From Noviherbaspirillum pedocola (lineage in GTDB: Bacteria; Pseudomonadota; Gammaproteobacteria; Burkholderiales; Burkholderiaceae_D): a stretch of 64,000 nucleotides of DNA. The stretch spans positions 186,001 through 250,000 of the forward strand of contig NZ_JAEPBG010000002.1 of the NCBI RefSeq assembly GCF_016632335.1. The letters run 5' to 3'. Every line of letters begins with the position of its first letter. Within the stretch, counting starts at the first letter, position 1. The notes under the pieces were generated by a model that saw only the letters and a program-made list of their open reading frames with translations, ran no database searches and was not told the origin of the DNA. Made by a program: the position numbers and the translations under genes. Shown here one piece after another: positions 45,910 to 56,071 of the stretch.

Positions 45910-48519
45910 ATGAGCAACATGAACATAGCCAGCCGCAAGCGGCTGCCCGGAACCCAGGTGGATTACTTCGATGCGCGCAGTGCGGTCGATGCGATCCAGC
46001 CCGGCGCCTGGGATCGCCTGCCCTATACCTCGCGCGTGCTCGCCGAAAACCTGGTGCGCCGCTGCGATCCGACCATCCTCACCGATTCGCTGAAGCAGCT
46101 CATCGAGCGCAAGCGCGAGCGCGACTTCCCGTGGTTCCCGGCGCGGGTGGTCTGCCACGACATCCTGGGCCAGACCGCGCTGGTGGACCTCGCCGGCCTG
46201 CGCGACGCGATCGCGCAGCAGGGCGGCGATCCGGCGCTGGTGAACCCGGTGGTGCCCACGCAACTCGTGGTCGACCATTCGCTGGCGGTGGAATGCGGCG
46301 GTTTCGATCCGGATGCCTTCACCAAAAACCGCGCCATCGAAGACCGTCGCAATGAAGACCGCTTCGACTTCATCAACTGGACCAAGAAGGCCTTCCGCAA
46401 TGTCGACGTGATCCCGCCGGGCAACGGCATCCTGCACCAGATCAACCTGGAGCGCATGTCGCCGGTGATCCAGGTGCAGGACGGCGTGGCCTATCCGGAT
46501 ACGCTGGTGGGCACCGACAGCCATACGCCGATGGTGGATGCGCTGGGCGTGATCGCCGTTGGCGTCGGCGGCCTTGAAGCTGAAAGCGTGATGCTGGGCC
46601 GCGCCTCGTGGATGCGTCTGCCGGACATCGTCGGCGTGGAGCTGTCGGGCAGGCCGCAGCCGGGCATCACCGCCACCGATATCGTGCTGGCGCTGACCGA
46701 GTTCCTGCGCAAGGAAAAGGTGGTGTCGACCTATCTCGAGTTCTACGGCGAGGGCGCGGCCAACCTGACGCTGGGCGACCGTGCGACGATTTCCAACATG
46801 GCGCCCGAGTTCGGTGCGACCGCGGCGATGTTCTACATCGACGAGCAGACCATCAAGTACCTGAAGCTCACCGGCCGCGAGGATGCGCTGGTGGCGCTGG
46901 TGGAGACGTATGCGAAAGAGGCGGGACTCTGGGCCGATACGTTGAAGCATGCCGAATACGAGCGCGTGCTGCGCTTTGATCTGTCGACCGTGGTGCGCAA
47001 CATCGCCGGCCCATCGAATCCGCACAAGCGCGTGCCGACCTCCGAGCTGGCCGCGCGCGGTATTGCCGGTCATGTCGAGAACGAACCGGGCCTGATGCCG
47101 GATGGCGCAGTCATCATCGCCGCCATCACCAGCTGCACCAACACCAACAACCCGCGCAACATGATCGCGGCGGGCCTGCTGGCGCGCAATGCGAACCGGC
47201 GCGGCCTGCTGCGCAAGCCCTGGGTGAAGAGTTCGCTGGCGCCGGGATCGAAGGCAGTGGCGCTGTATCTCGAGGAAGCCAACCTGATGCCGGAGCTGGA
47301 GAAGCTCGGTTTCGGCGTCGTGGCCTTTGCCTGCACTACCTGCAACGGCATGTCCGGCGCGCTCGATCCGGCGATACAAAAGGAAATCATCGATCGCGAC
47401 CTGTATGCCACCGCGGTGCTGTCGGGCAACCGCAATTTCGACGGCCGCATCCATCCGTATGCGAAGCAGGCCTTCCTGGCTTCGCCGCCGCTGGTCGTGG
47501 CGTATGCGATCGCCGGCACGATTCGGTTCGACATCGAGAAGGATGTGCTCGGTACAGACGCCGACGGCAAGCCGGTGACCTTGAAGGACATCTGGCCTTC
47601 GGACGAAGAGATCGATGCCGTCGTCGCCTCCAGCGTGAAGCCGGATCATTTCCGCAAGGTCTATGTGCCGATGTTTGCCCGCACCGAAAGCGCAGCGGAA
47701 GCAGTGGATCCGCTGTACGACTGGCGGCCGATGAGCACCTATATCCGGCGTCCACCGTACTGGGAAGGCGCGCTCGCCGGCGAACGGAGCTTACGCGGCA
47801 TGCGGCCTTTGGCTCTGCTCGGCGACAACATCACCACCGACCACCTGTCGCCGTCGAACGCCATCATGGCGGACAGCGCCGCCGGCGAATACCTGGCGAA
47901 GATGGGCTTGCCGGAAGAGGACTTCAATTCCTATGCAACCCATCGCGGCGACCACCTCACCGCACAGCGCGCCACCTTCGCCAATCCAACGCTGAAGAAC
48001 GAGATGGTGCGCGATGGCGACGGCAAGGTGCGCGCCGGCTCGCTGGCGCGGGTCGAGCCGGAAGGCGAAGTCAAGCGCATGTGGGAAGCCATCGAGACCT
48101 ACATGGCGCGCAAGCAGCCGCTGATCGTGATCGCTGGCGCGGACTATGGCCAGGGATCGTCGCGCGACTGGGCGGCGAAGGGCGTGCGCCTGGCCGGTGT
48201 CGAAGCGATCGTGGCCGAAGGCTTCGAGCGCATCCACCGCACCAACCTGGTCGGCATGGGCGTGCTGCCGCTGGAGTTCGAGCCGGGCACGAACCGCCTG
48301 ACGCTAAACCTCGACGGCACCGAGACCTATGACGTGATCGGCGAGCGCAAGCCGCGCGCGATGCTCACGCTCGTCATCCATCGCCAGACCGGCGAAACGC
48401 AGGAAGTGCCGGTGCTGTGCCGGCTCGACACCGCAGAGGAAGTCTCGATCTATGAAGCGGGCGGCGTGCTGCAGCGTTTCGCACAGGACTTCCTGGAGCA
48501 GACGGCGAAGGCGGCGTAG
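45910..48519 (+). CDS. acnD: Fe/S-dependent 2-methylisocitrate dehydratase
   Basis: 869 aa aconitase-family enzyme of the AcnD type, replacing PrpD in this pathway and acting with PrpF. Cluster-ligand Cys residues are in ITSCTNTNNPRNM and FACTTCNGMSG. The C-terminal swivel domain carries GADYGQGSSRDWAAKGVRLAG. Its TAG stop codon lies inside the first copy of a palindromic repeat (48516 onward), so the repeat supplies the end of the gene. Confidence 0.95.
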   Translation: MSNMNIASRKRLPGTQVDYFDARSAVDAIQPGAWDRLPYTSRVLAENLVRRCDPTILTDSLKQLIERKRERDFPWFPARVVCHDILGQTALVDLAGLRDAIAQQGGDPALVNPVVPTQLVVDHSLAVECGGFDPDAFTKNRAIEDRRNEDRFDFINWTKKAFRNVDVIPPGNGILHQINLERMSPVIQVQDGVAYPDTLVGTDSHTPMVDALGVIAVGVGGLEAESVMLGRASWMRLPDIVGVELSGRPQPGITATDIVLALTEFLRKEKVVSTYLEFYGEGAANLTLGDRATISNMAPEFGATAAMFYIDEQTIKYLKLTGREDALVALVETYAKEAGLWADTLKHAEYERVLRFDLSTVVRNIAGPSNPHKRVPTSELAARGIAGHVENEPGLMPDGAVIIAAITSCTNTNNPRNMIAAGLLARNANRRGLLRKPWVKSSLAPGSKAVALYLEEANLMPELEKLGFGVVAFACTTCNGMSGALDPAIQKEIIDRDLYATAVLSGNRNFDGRIHPYAKQAFLASPPLVVAYAIAGTIRFDIEKDVLGTDADGKPVTLKDIWPSDEEIDAVVASSVKPDHFRKVYVPMFARTESAAEAVDPLYDWRPMSTYIRRPPYWEGALAGERSLRGMRPLALLGDNITTDHLSPSNAIMADSAAGEYLAKMGLPEEDFNSYATHRGDHLTAQRATFANPTLKNEMVRDGDGKVRAGSLARVEPEGEVKRMWEAIETYMARKQPLIVIAGADYGQGSSRDWAAKGVRLAGVEAIVAEGFERIHRTNLVGMGVLPLEFEPGTNRLTLNLDGTETYDVIGERKPRAMLTLVIHRQTGETQEVPVLCRLDTAEEVSIYEAGGVLQRFAQDFLEQTAKAA

Positions 48520-48654
48520 GTTGGGCTGCAAAGCCCAACGAAACGTCGAACACCCGCGGGCCTCATCAAGGGCGTAGGTTGGGCTGCAAAGCCCAACAAA
48601 ACTCTGTATCCCGCGGGCCTCATCGTTGGGCTTCCTTCGTCAGCCCAACCTACG
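48516..48654. repeat. palindromic repeat cluster at the acnD-prpF junction
   Basis: Two 58-base direct repeats (48516-48573 and 48574-48631) each open with GTAGGTTGGGCTGCAAAGCC, itself able to fold (GTTGGGCT/AGCCCAAC), and share a CCCGCGGGCCTCATC segment. A third, inverted copy ends at 48654 with CAGCCCAACCTAC. This is typical of REP-like intergenic elements. It could attenuate transcription or stabilise the acnD message. Confidence 0.85.
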
Positions 48655-48731
48655 GATATCGAACGAAAGCCGGACAGAAAAGGTTCAAAACAAAGGTGGA
48701 GCAATCCGCCCACGCATCACAGGAAACCACC

Positions 48732-49922
48732 ATGCCCCACGTACCCCAGATCAAGATCCCCGCAACCTACATGCGCGGCGGCACCAGCAAGGGCGTGTTC
48801 TTCCGCCTGCAGGACTTGCCCGAGCGCGCGCAGACACCTAGCGCAGCGCGCGATGCCTTGCTCATGCGCGTCATCGGCAGTCCCGACCCCTATGCCAAGC
48901 AGATCGACGGCATGGGCGGCGCGACTTCGAGCACCAGCAAGACCGTGATCGTGGCGAAGAGCAGCCGGCCCGATCACGATGTCGATTACCTGTTCGGCCA
49001 AGTGTCGATCGACAAGCCTTTCGTCGACTGGAGCGGCAACTGCGGCAACCTGTCGGCCGCGGTCGGCCCGTTCGCGATAGCCAGCGGCTTCATCGATGCC
49101 GCGCGCATCCCCGAGAACGGCACGGTGACGATACGCATTTGGCAAGCCAACATCGGCAAGACCATCATCGCCCATGTGCCGATCACGAACGGCCAGGTGC
49201 AGGAAACCGGCGACTTCGAGCTTGACGGCGTGACCTTCCCGGCCGCCGAAGTGCAGCTCGAATTCCTTGACCCGGCCGCCGAGGAAGAAGGCGCGGGCGG
49301 CGCGATGTTCCCGACCGGGAAGCTCGTCGACGACCTGGAGGTGCCCGGCATCGGCACGTTGAAAGCGACGATGATCAATGCCGGCATCCCGACCATCTTC
49401 GTCAATGCCGAAGACATCGGCTATACCGGCACCGAACTGCAGGAAGCGATCAACAGCGATGCCGAAGCGCTGGCGAAATTCGAGACCATCCGCGCTTTTG
49501 GCGCGCTGCGCATGGGGCTGATCAAGAATGTCGATGAAGCGGCGCGGCGTCAACACACGCCGAAGGTCGCTTATGTCGCCAAGCCCGCCGGCTATGTCGC
49601 GTCCAGCGGCAAGGAAGTCAATGCGCAGGATGTGGACTTGCTGGTGCGGGCAATGTCGATGGGCAAGCTGCATCACGCGATGATGGGCACCGCTGCAGTG
49701 GCCATCGGCACCGCGGCCGCGATTCCCGGCACGCTGGTCAACACGGCTGCCGGCGGCAGCGAACGCAGCGCGGTGCGCTTCGGTCATCCTTCCGGCACGC
49801 TGCGCGTTGGTGCCGAAGCAAAGCAGGTCGATGGCGAATGGGTGGTAACCAAGGCCATCATGAGCCGCAGCGCGCGCATCCTGATGGAAGGCTGGGTGCG
49901 CGTGCCCGGCGACGCTTTCTAA
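48732..49922 (+). CDS. prpF: 2-methylaconitate cis-trans isomerase PrpF
   Basis: 396 aa. A PrpF-family isomerase that pairs with AcnD in place of PrpD. Key region: PATYMRGGTSKGVFF near the N-terminus, with GNCGNLSAAVGPFAI as the family signature around residue 100. The start at 48732 has AGGAAACCACC before it; the upstream open frame runs through the repeats and is not coding. Confidence 0.93.
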   Translation: MPHVPQIKIPATYMRGGTSKGVFFRLQDLPERAQTPSAARDALLMRVIGSPDPYAKQIDGMGGATSSTSKTVIVAKSSRPDHDVDYLFGQVSIDKPFVDWSGNCGNLSAAVGPFAIASGFIDAARIPENGTVTIRIWQANIGKTIIAHVPITNGQVQETGDFELDGVTFPAAEVQLEFLDPAAEEEGAGGAMFPTGKLVDDLEVPGIGTLKATMINAGIPTIFVNAEDIGYTGTELQEAINSDAEALAKFETIRAFGALRMGLIKNVDEAARRQHTPKVAYVAKPAGYVASSGKEVNAQDVDLLVRAMSMGKLHHAMMGTAAVAIGTAAAIPGTLVNTAAGGSERSAVRFGHPSGTLRVGAEAKQVDGEWVVTKAIMSRSARILMEGWVRVPGDAF

Positions 49923-50078
49923 GGTCAGGGCGGGCATAGCGGCAGTCCAATAAAAACGACAAATACGAGAGAACCGGGGCCCGGCCATACACGGGCTCGC
50001 AGCAGCTGAGCTGGATTGGGATCGCGTTCGCAGCGCGTGAGCGCCGCAAACGCCTTGTGCAACGTGGAGGAGGCAGCG

Positions 50079-51980
50079 ATGAGTTACACCGAGTTCTATC
50101 AGCAGTCCGTGAATGATCCGCAGGCGTTCTGGGGACGCGAAGCCGAGCGCATAGATTGGCAGACGCCGTTTTCCCAGGTGCTGGACGACAGCCGCTCGCC
50201 GTTCAACCGCTGGTTCGTCGGCGGCACCACCAACCTGTGTCACAACGCAGTGGACCGCTGGGCCGCGGTGCAGGGCGATGCGGCGGCGTTGATCGCGGTG
50301 ACCACCGAGACGCCGGATGCCGAGCCGCGCGAGCGCGTCTACAGCTATCGCGAGCTGCTGCGCGAAGTCGAAACCACGGCCGCGATACTGCAGTCCCTGG
50401 GCGTAAGCAGGGGCGACCGGGTGTTGCTGTACATGCCGATGATCCCTGAGGCGGTGTTCGCGATGCTGGCCTGCGCGCGCATCGGCGCGATTCACTCGGT
50501 GGTGTTCGGCGGCTTCGCCTCCAACAGCCTGGCCAGCCGCATTGATGACGCCAAGCCGAAGCTGATTGTCTCCACCGATGCCGGCTCGCGCGGCGGTAAG
50601 GCAGTGCCCTACAAGCCGCTGCTCGATGAAGCGATACGCATCGCCGAGCACAAGCCCGAGCATGTGCTGCTGGTGAACCGCGGCCTGGCTGCGATGGACA
50701 CCGTCGGTGGGCGCGATGTCGATTACGCGCAGCTGCGCGAGCAGCATCGCGAGGCCAGCGTGCCGGTGACACCGCTCGAATCGAACGAGATCTCCTACAT
50801 CCTCTATACCTCGGGCACCACCGGCAAGCCCAAGGGCGTGCAGCGCGACGTCGGCGGCTATGCGGTGGCGCTGGCCTCGTCGATGGAAACCATCTTCTGC
50901 GGCAAGCGCGGCGAGACCTTCTTCTGCACTTCCGATATCGGCTGGGTGGTCGGGCATTCCTACATCGTCTATGGCCCGCTGATCGCCGGTATGGCAACCA
51001 TCCTGTATGAAGGCATGCCGACGCGCCCGGATGGCGGCATCTGGTGGCGGCTGGTGGAAAAGTACCGCGTCACGCGCATGTTCTCGTCGCCGACCGCCAT
51101 CCGCGTGCTGAAGAAGCAACCGTCGGAGTTGATGCGCCAATACGACCTGTCCTCGCTGAAGAGTTTGTTCCTGGCCGGCGAGCCGCTGGACGAGCCAACC
51201 TCGGCATGGATCGCGGGCGAACTGAATGTGCCCATCATCGACAACTACTGGCAGACCGAAACCGGCTGGCCGATCCTGTCAATTGCCCGCGGCCTGGATG
51301 ACCGTCCGACGCGCCTGGGCAGCCCTGGCGTGCCGATGCCTGGCTATCGGGTGAAGGTGATCAGCGAAGCCACCGGTGAGGAATGCGCGCCGAACGAGAA
51401 GGGCGTGCTGGCAATCGAAGCGCCGCTGCCGCCGGGCTGCATGCAGACGGTGTATGGCGATGATGAGCGCTTCGTGAAGACTTACTGGTCAACCTTCAAG
51501 CGGCCGCTGTATTCCACCTTCGACTGGGGCATACGCGATGCCGATGGCTATCACTTCATCCTTGGCCGCACCGATGACGTCATCAACGTCGCGGGACACC
51601 GGCTCGGCACGCGCGAGATCGAGGAAAGCATCTGCAGCCATCCGAATGTATCCGAGGTCGCAGTGGTCGGCGTGGAAGACAAGCTGAAAGGGCAGGTGGC
51701 CGTGGCCTTCGTGGTGCCCAAGCGCGCCGATGCATTGACCACGGCGGAGTCGCGCGCGGCGCTGCAGGCCGAGATCATGGGCACCGTGGACAAGCAGCTC
51801 GGCGCCGTGGCGCGCCCGGCGCAGGTGCACCTGGTGAACCTGCTGCCGAAGACGCGCTCGGGCAAGCTGCTGCGACGCGCGATACAGGCGGTATGCGAAG
51901 GCCGGGATCCGGGCGATCTGACGACGATCGAAGATCCGGCGTCGCTGGAGCAGATACGGGGAGCGGTGCAGGGCGCATGA
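50079..51980 (+). CDS. prpE: propionate--CoA ligase
   Basis: 633 aa acyl-CoA synthetase of the PrpE/ACS type. It activates propionate to propionyl-CoA, feeding PrpC. Motifs: YILYTSGTTGKPKGVQRD, NYWQTETGWP, and the C-terminal RSGKLLRRAI with the catalytic Lys, which in this family can be acetylated. GGAGGAGG lies upstream of the ATG. It sits 156 bases after prpF. Confidence 0.94.
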   Translation: MSYTEFYQQSVNDPQAFWGREAERIDWQTPFSQVLDDSRSPFNRWFVGGTTNLCHNAVDRWAAVQGDAAALIAVTTETPDAEPRERVYSYRELLREVETTAAILQSLGVSRGDRVLLYMPMIPEAVFAMLACARIGAIHSVVFGGFASNSLASRIDDAKPKLIVSTDAGSRGGKAVPYKPLLDEAIRIAEHKPEHVLLVNRGLAAMDTVGGRDVDYAQLREQHREASVPVTPLESNEISYILYTSGTTGKPKGVQRDVGGYAVALASSMETIFCGKRGETFFCTSDIGWVVGHSYIVYGPLIAGMATILYEGMPTRPDGGIWWRLVEKYRVTRMFSSPTAIRVLKKQPSELMRQYDLSSLKSLFLAGEPLDEPTSAWIAGELNVPIIDNYWQTETGWPILSIARGLDDRPTRLGSPGVPMPGYRVKVISEATGEECAPNEKGVLAIEAPLPPGCMQTVYGDDERFVKTYWSTFKRPLYSTFDWGIRDADGYHFILGRTDDVINVAGHRLGTREIEESICSHPNVSEVAVVGVEDKLKGQVAVAFVVPKRADALTTAESRAALQAEIMGTVDKQLGAVARPAQVHLVNLLPKTRSGKLLRRAIQAVCEGRDPGDLTTIEDPASLEQIRGAVQGA

Positions 51981-52002
51981 CGCATGACGCATCACGCTTT
52001 GC

Positions 52003-52095
52003 GTAGGGTGGGCGCAGCCCACGCGGTGATTGAACATCCGCGGTGATCGAACATCCGCGGTGATCGAATATCCGCGTGGGCTGCGCCCACCCTAC
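52003..52095. repeat. 24-bp perfect inverted repeat enclosing a 17-bp tandem repeat
   Basis: A perfect 24-bp dyad (52003-52026 and 52072-52095, starting GTAGGGTGGGCGCAGCCC) flanks three 17-base units (TGATYGAACATCCGCGG-type at 52027, 52044 and 52061). The outer arms resemble the GTAGGTTGGGC repeats at 48516. It lies 22 bases after the prpE stop and may act as a strong hairpin. Confidence 0.9.
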
Positions 52096-52248
52096 AAAAG
52101 CTGCAAGCAATACCGACCATCCATCGCCCGCAATTCCTGTTCGATACGCCGGCACAGCATGCAATCCGCTGACGCACTGATCCGCTTCATCCCCTTCCTC
52201 AGTGAATCGACTTATCATCCAGACTTCCCCAGCTCCGGAGTCACCAGC

Positions 52249-52518
52249 ATGCGATCCACCAAGGCCAGCGCGGCGCTCGAGCGTCTGAAGCGCCGCAGCG
52301 GCAACCAGGATTATTCGATGGCGCGCAGCGCCGATGGCTTGTTCTATCTGATCGAGTATGCCGACGATGGCGAAGCGAAACGCTTGTCGCCATCGATGGA
52401 GCAGGAGGATTTCGTTGTCTACATCAACGGTCTCGGCCCGCAGCCCGAGCCGAAGAAACTCGGCAAGAACGACGCGGCATTCGAGAAGCAGCTCGACAGG
52501 ATGAAGGGCAAGGGCTGA
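52249..52518 (+). CDS. conserved hypothetical protein
   Basis: 89 aa from ATG52249, with CCGGAG eight bases upstream; upstream frame extension runs into the repeat. It is basic at the N-terminus (STKASAALERLKRRSG) with a central segment ADGLFYLIEYADDGEAKRLSPSMEQEDFVVYI. No cleavage signal or membrane helix. No function recognised. Confidence 0.65.
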   Translation: MRSTKASAALERLKRRSGNQDYSMARSADGLFYLIEYADDGEAKRLSPSMEQEDFVVYINGLGPQPEPKKLGKNDAAFEKQLDRMKGKG

Positions 52519-52548
52519 GCCTTAGTGCTGCCACCAAGGCTCCCGGAC

Positions 52549-53313
52549 TCAGGACAGCGTTGCCACCACCGGCGTATGGTCCGACGGCTGTTCCCACTTG
52601 CGCGGCACCCGGTCGATGACGCAGGCGGTGCAGCGCGCGGCCAAGGGCGGGGACAGCAGGATGTGATCGATGCGCAAGCCCATGTTGCGGCGGAAAGCCA
52701 TCTGCCGGTAATCCCACCAGCTGTAGGTCTTCTCGGGCTGCTCGAACAGGCGGAATGCATCTTTCAATTCCAGTGCGCACAGCTGGCGGAAGGCTTCGCG
52801 CTCGGGCTCGGATACCAGCACCGAACCGGCCCATGCCGCCGGGTCGTGCACATCGGCGTCGGCAGGCGCAATGTTGTAGTCGCCGAGCAGTGCCAGGCCC
52901 GGATGTTGCGCCAGTTCCTGCGCCAGCCATTCGCGCAGCGCGGCCAGCCACTTCAGCTTGTACTCGTACTTGTCCGACCCCACCGATTGCCCGTTCGGCA
53001 CATAGGCGCAGACCACGCGCACATCCTGGATGGTGGCGGCAATGATGCGCTGCTGCTCATCCGGGAACAGAGGATTGTTGCGCACGACCTCCGTCATCGG
53101 ATGGCGCGACAGGATGGCCACGCCGTTGTAGGTCTTCTGTCCGGTATAGGCGACCTGGTATCCCGCGGCTTCAATCTCGGCCACGGGAAACTTGTCGTCA
53201 GTGAGTTTGGTTTCCTGCAGGCAGAGCACATCGATGGGATTGTCGGCCAGCCATTGCAGCACATGCGGCAGCCTGACCTTCAGCGAGTTGACGTTCCAGG
53301 TCGCGAGTTTCAT
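52549..53313 (-). CDS. xth: exodeoxyribonuclease III
   Basis: 254 aa. EEP-fold AP endonuclease: MKLATWNVNSLKVRLP at the start, CLQETKL (catalytic Glu), GDYNIAPADADVHDP, and the final PSDHTPVVATL. It repairs abasic sites in DNA. The start at 53313 is set by the canonical N-terminus; the frame extends 18 codons upstream across a terminator hairpin. Confidence 0.95.
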   Translation of the reverse strand: MKLATWNVNSLKVRLPHVLQWLADNPIDVLCLQETKLTDDKFPVAEIEAAGYQVAYTGQKTYNGVAILSRHPMTEVVRNNPLFPDEQQRIIAATIQDVRVVCAYVPNGQSVGSDKYEYKLKWLAALREWLAQELAQHPGLALLGDYNIAPADADVHDPAAWAGSVLVSEPEREAFRQLCALELKDAFRLFEQPEKTYSWWDYRQMAFRRNMGLRIDHILLSPPLAARCTACVIDRVPRKWEQPSDHTPVVATLS

Positions 53314-53330
53314 GGGGCATTCTCGGATAA

Positions 53331-53356
53331 GAAAAGCGCCGGCACGGGCCGGCGCA
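53331..53356 (-). terminator. terminator of pepA, minus strand
   Basis: GCGCCGGC pairs with GCCGGCGC around a 4-base loop and on the minus strand runs into CTTTT. It lies between the pepA stop and the xth start, separating the two genes. Confidence 0.8.
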
Positions 53357-53380
53357 TCAAGCATCAATGGGGAAGTCGAC

Positions 53381-54898
53381 TTAGCTTGCCGGACCGTTCT
53401 TGGCGCGGCGGATCAGATACGTCGTCAGCAAAGGCACCGGCCTGCCGGTCGCGCCCTTGGCCGCGCCGCTCTTCCACGCGGTGCCGGCGATGTCCATGTG
53501 CGCCCAGGTGTAGTTGCGGGTGTAGCGTTCGAGGAAGCAGGCGGCGGTGATGCTGCCGGCCGGCGGTCCGCCGATGTTGGCCATATCGGCAAAGTTCGAC
53601 TTGAGCTGCTCCTGGTAGCTGTCTTCGATCGGCATGCGCCAGGCAGTGTCGTCGCTCGCCTTGCCTGCAGCCATCAGCGCATCGGCCAGCGCATCGTGCG
53701 CGGCGTCATGGCGGGTGAACAGGCCGGAGTTGTGATGACCGAGCGCGGTGATGCAGGCGCCGGTCAGCGTGGCGATGTCGATCACGGCTTCGGGCTTGAA
53801 GCGCTCGGCATAGGTCAGCGCGTCGCACAGGATCAGGCGACCCTCGGCATCGGTGTTGAGGATCTCGATGGTCTGACCCGACATCGAGGTCACGATGTCG
53901 CCAGGGCGGGTGGCGCTGCCGGAAGGCATGTTCTCGGTGGACGGGATGATGCCGATCACGTTGAGCTTCAGGTTCATCTCGCCGATGGCGCGGAAGGTGC
54001 CGAGCACCGAGGCCGCGCCGCACATGTCGTACTTCATTTCATCCATCGCCGCGCCCGGCTTGATCGAAATGCCGCCGGAGTCGAAGGTGATGCCCTTGCC
54101 GACCAGCACCGTCGGCGCTTCCTTGGCGCGGCCGCCCATGTGCTTGATGACGATGAACTTCGGTGGCTCGATAGTGCCGTTGGTGACCGACAGGAAGCTG
54201 CCCATCTTCAGCGCTTCCATCTGCTTGCGGTCCAGCACTTCGACGCCGAAGCCGAAGTCCTTGCCCAGCTTCTTGGCAGTGTTGGCGAGGTAGGTCGGGG
54301 TGCAGATGTTGGGCGGCAGGTTGCCGAGGTCCTTGGTGAGATCCATGCCGTTGGCCAGCGCCACCGACTGGGCCAGCGTTTCGCGTGCGGCCGATGAAGC
54401 AGCGCTGTCGACCACGATGGCTACCTTCTTTACACCGTTCGGCGCCGGATCCTTCTTGCTCTTCATCGCATCGAAGCGATAGGCCACATCGCGCATGGCC
54501 AGCACCAGGGTGCGCAGCGCCCATTCGCTGTCACGGTCGCGCACGCTCTCCAGCGGCAGCGCGATGAAGCAATCGTTCGCGCCGAGACTGGGCAGCATGC
54601 GCGCAAGGGTTTGCGCGGCAGTGGTGAAATCCTTGGGGACGATGGGCTGTTCCTTGCCCAGGCCCAGCAGCAGCACGCGCTCGGCATTGATCCCGTCAGC
54701 GCGCCGCAGCAGCAGGCTGGAGCCAGCCTTGCCGCTGATGTCGCCGGACTTCAGCGCCGCGCTGATCGCGCCCTGGGCGTCCAGTTCGGTTGCGGCAGGC
54801 GACATGCCGCGGTTCTCAAATACGCCGACAATCATCAAGCCCGTCTTGGCTTGCGTCGGGGTGGTCCTGGCATCGAAAGTTTTTATGCTAAAGTCCAT
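53381..54898 (-). CDS. pepA: leucyl aminopeptidase
   Basis: 505 aa M17 peptidase. It removes N-terminal residues from peptides as a hexamer with two metal ions. The catalytic signature [14 protein letters not shown] is present, with [16 protein letters not shown] binding the metals. AAGGAG is six bases before the ATG. It is divergent from lptF with only 39 bases between start codons. Confidence 0.95.
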   Translation of the reverse strand: MDFSIKTFDARTTPTQAKTGLMIVGVFENRGMSPAATELDAQGAISAALKSGDISGKAGSSLLLRRADGINAERVLLLGLGKEQPIVPKDFTTAAQTLARMLPSLGANDCFIALPLESVRDRDSEWALRTLVLAMRDVAYRFDAMKSKKDPAPNGVKKVAIVVDSAASSAARETLAQSVALANGMDLTKDLGNLPPNICTPTYLANTAKKLGKDFGFGVEVLDRKQMEALKMGSFLSVTNGTIEPPKFIVIKHMGGRAKEAPTVLVGKGITFDSGGISIKPGAAMDEMKYDMCGAASVLGTFRAIGEMNLKLNVIGIIPSTENMPSGSATRPGDIVTSMSGQTIEILNTDAEGRLILCDALTYAERFKPEAVIDIATLTGACITALGHHNSGLFTRHDAAHDALADALMAAGKASDDTAWRMPIEDSYQEQLKSNFADMANIGGPPAGSITAACFLERYTRNYTWAHMDIAGTAWKSGAAKGATGRPVPLLTTYLIRRAKNGPAS

Positions 54899-54923
54899 GG
54901 ATGCTCCTTTTTTGGTCCACGCA

Positions 54924-54931
54924 ATTATAGT
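54924..54931. promoter_or_regulatory. overlapping divergent -10 elements, pepA / lptF
   Basis: TATAAT (minus strand, 54929-54924) and TATAGT (plus strand, 54926-54931) overlap in the 39-base gap. Plus-strand initiation would fall at about the lptF ATG at 54938. No good -35 is visible on either side. Confidence 0.5.
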
Positions 54932-54937
54932 CTTCGA

Positions 54938-56071
54938 ATGATCTTCCAGCGCGCTCTACGACGCGAACTCCTCAACTCCGCCGGCGCAGTCTTCACCGTC
55001 CTGTTCTCGATCACCATCACCGTCATGCTCATACGCATCCTGGGTCAGGCTGCAGGCGGTCAGATCGCGTCACAGGACGTCGTTGCGCTGCTCGGCTTCA
55101 CGGCATTGAACTACATGCCGGTGCTGCTCATTCTTACCGGCTTCATCTCGGTGCTGCTCGTCGTCACGCGCATGTACCAGGACTCCGAGATGGTGGTCTG
55201 GTTCGCGTCAGGCCTCTCGCTCACCGCATGGATACGGCCGGTGCTCGCCTTCGGATTGCCGCTGGTGGGACTGATCACCATCCTCAGCATGGCCGTCACG
55301 CCCTGGGCCAACCGCCAGAGCTCGGAATTCCGCCAGCGTTTCGCGCAGCGTGAAGACGTAGCCCGCGTATCGCCGGGACGCTTCCAGGAGTCGTCGGCAT
55401 CCAATCGCGTGTTTTTCGTTGAAGGCGTTTCCAACGATGCGTCGAATGTGCGCAATGTGTTTATCCGCAGCACCGGCAGCAATGGCAGGCCGAGCGTGAT
55501 CGTGGCGCGCGAGGGCAGGGTCGAGGTTGACCATAACGGCGACAAGTTCGCAGTGCTTCTCAATGGCAGGCGCTACGATGGCGAGCCTTCCCAAAAGGAC
55601 TTCCAGTTGATGGAGTTCGAGCGCTATGGCTTGCTGGTGGCGAGCCAGGCGGAAGGCAACGCCGGTGAAACCGCGGCGCGCGCCTTGCCGCTCGGCGCGC
55701 TGCTGGCAGCGCCGACCAATCAGAACCTCGGCGAACTGCTGTGGCGCATTGCGCTGCCGTTCATGGGCCTGCTGCTGATCCTGCTTGCGATACCGCTGGG
55801 CTTTGTCAATCCGCGCGGCGGGCGCTCGGCCAATCTGCTGCTGGCCCTGTTCCTGTTCGTTGCCTACAGCAACCTGGTCAGCGTGCTGCAGGCGATGGTG
55901 GTGCAGGGTCGACTGGCCGTGTCGGTCGGCTGGTGGCCATTGCATGTGCTGGCCGCACTGCTCGTGGCTTTCCTGTTTTCGTGGCGCATCCTGATGAACA
56001 ACCCGCATCATCCGCTGGTCTACTGGAGCGCATTGAAGCGCGCGCTGTTTCACCGGCGGCCCAAGGCATGA
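54938..56071 (+). CDS. lptF: LPS export permease LptF
   Basis: 377 aa. An inner-membrane subunit of the LptB2FGC transporter that extracts LPS. Membrane helices fall near residues 15-35, 50-75, 95-120 and three near the C-terminus (280-360); a periplasmic beta-jellyroll lies between. It starts [19 protein letters not shown]. Possibly leaderless, see the -10 element. Its TGA overlaps the lptG ATG by four bases. Confidence 0.94.
   Translation: MIFQRALRRELLNSAGAVFTVLFSITITVMLIRILGQAAGGQIASQDVVALLGFTALNYMPVLLILTGFISVLLVVTRMYQDSEMVVWFASGLSLTAWIRPVLAFGLPLVGLITILSMAVTPWANRQSSEFRQRFAQREDVARVSPGRFQESSASNRVFFVEGVSNDASNVRNVFIRSTGSNGRPSVIVAREGRVEVDHNGDKFAVLLNGRRYDGEPSQKDFQLMEFERYGLLVASQAEGNAGETAARALPLGALLAAPTNQNLGELLWRIALPFMGLLLILLAIPLGFVNPRGGRSANLLLALFLFVAYSNLVSVLQAMVVQGRLAVSVGWWPLHVLAALLVAFLFSWRILMNNPHHPLVYWSALKRALFHRRPKA

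Noticed and set aside
48579-48731. N-terminal extension of PrpF
   Set aside because: It would translate the palindromic repeats; the family N-terminus starts at 48732, behind a ribosome site.
48717-51140. 807-codon open frame on the minus strand
   Set aside because: It lies opposite prpF and prpE, both fully supported; the composition is His/Arg/Gly-rich and matches no family.
48516-52095. the repeat clusters as a CRISPR array
   Set aside because: The units are palindromic, few, without uniform unique spacers, and there are no cas genes.
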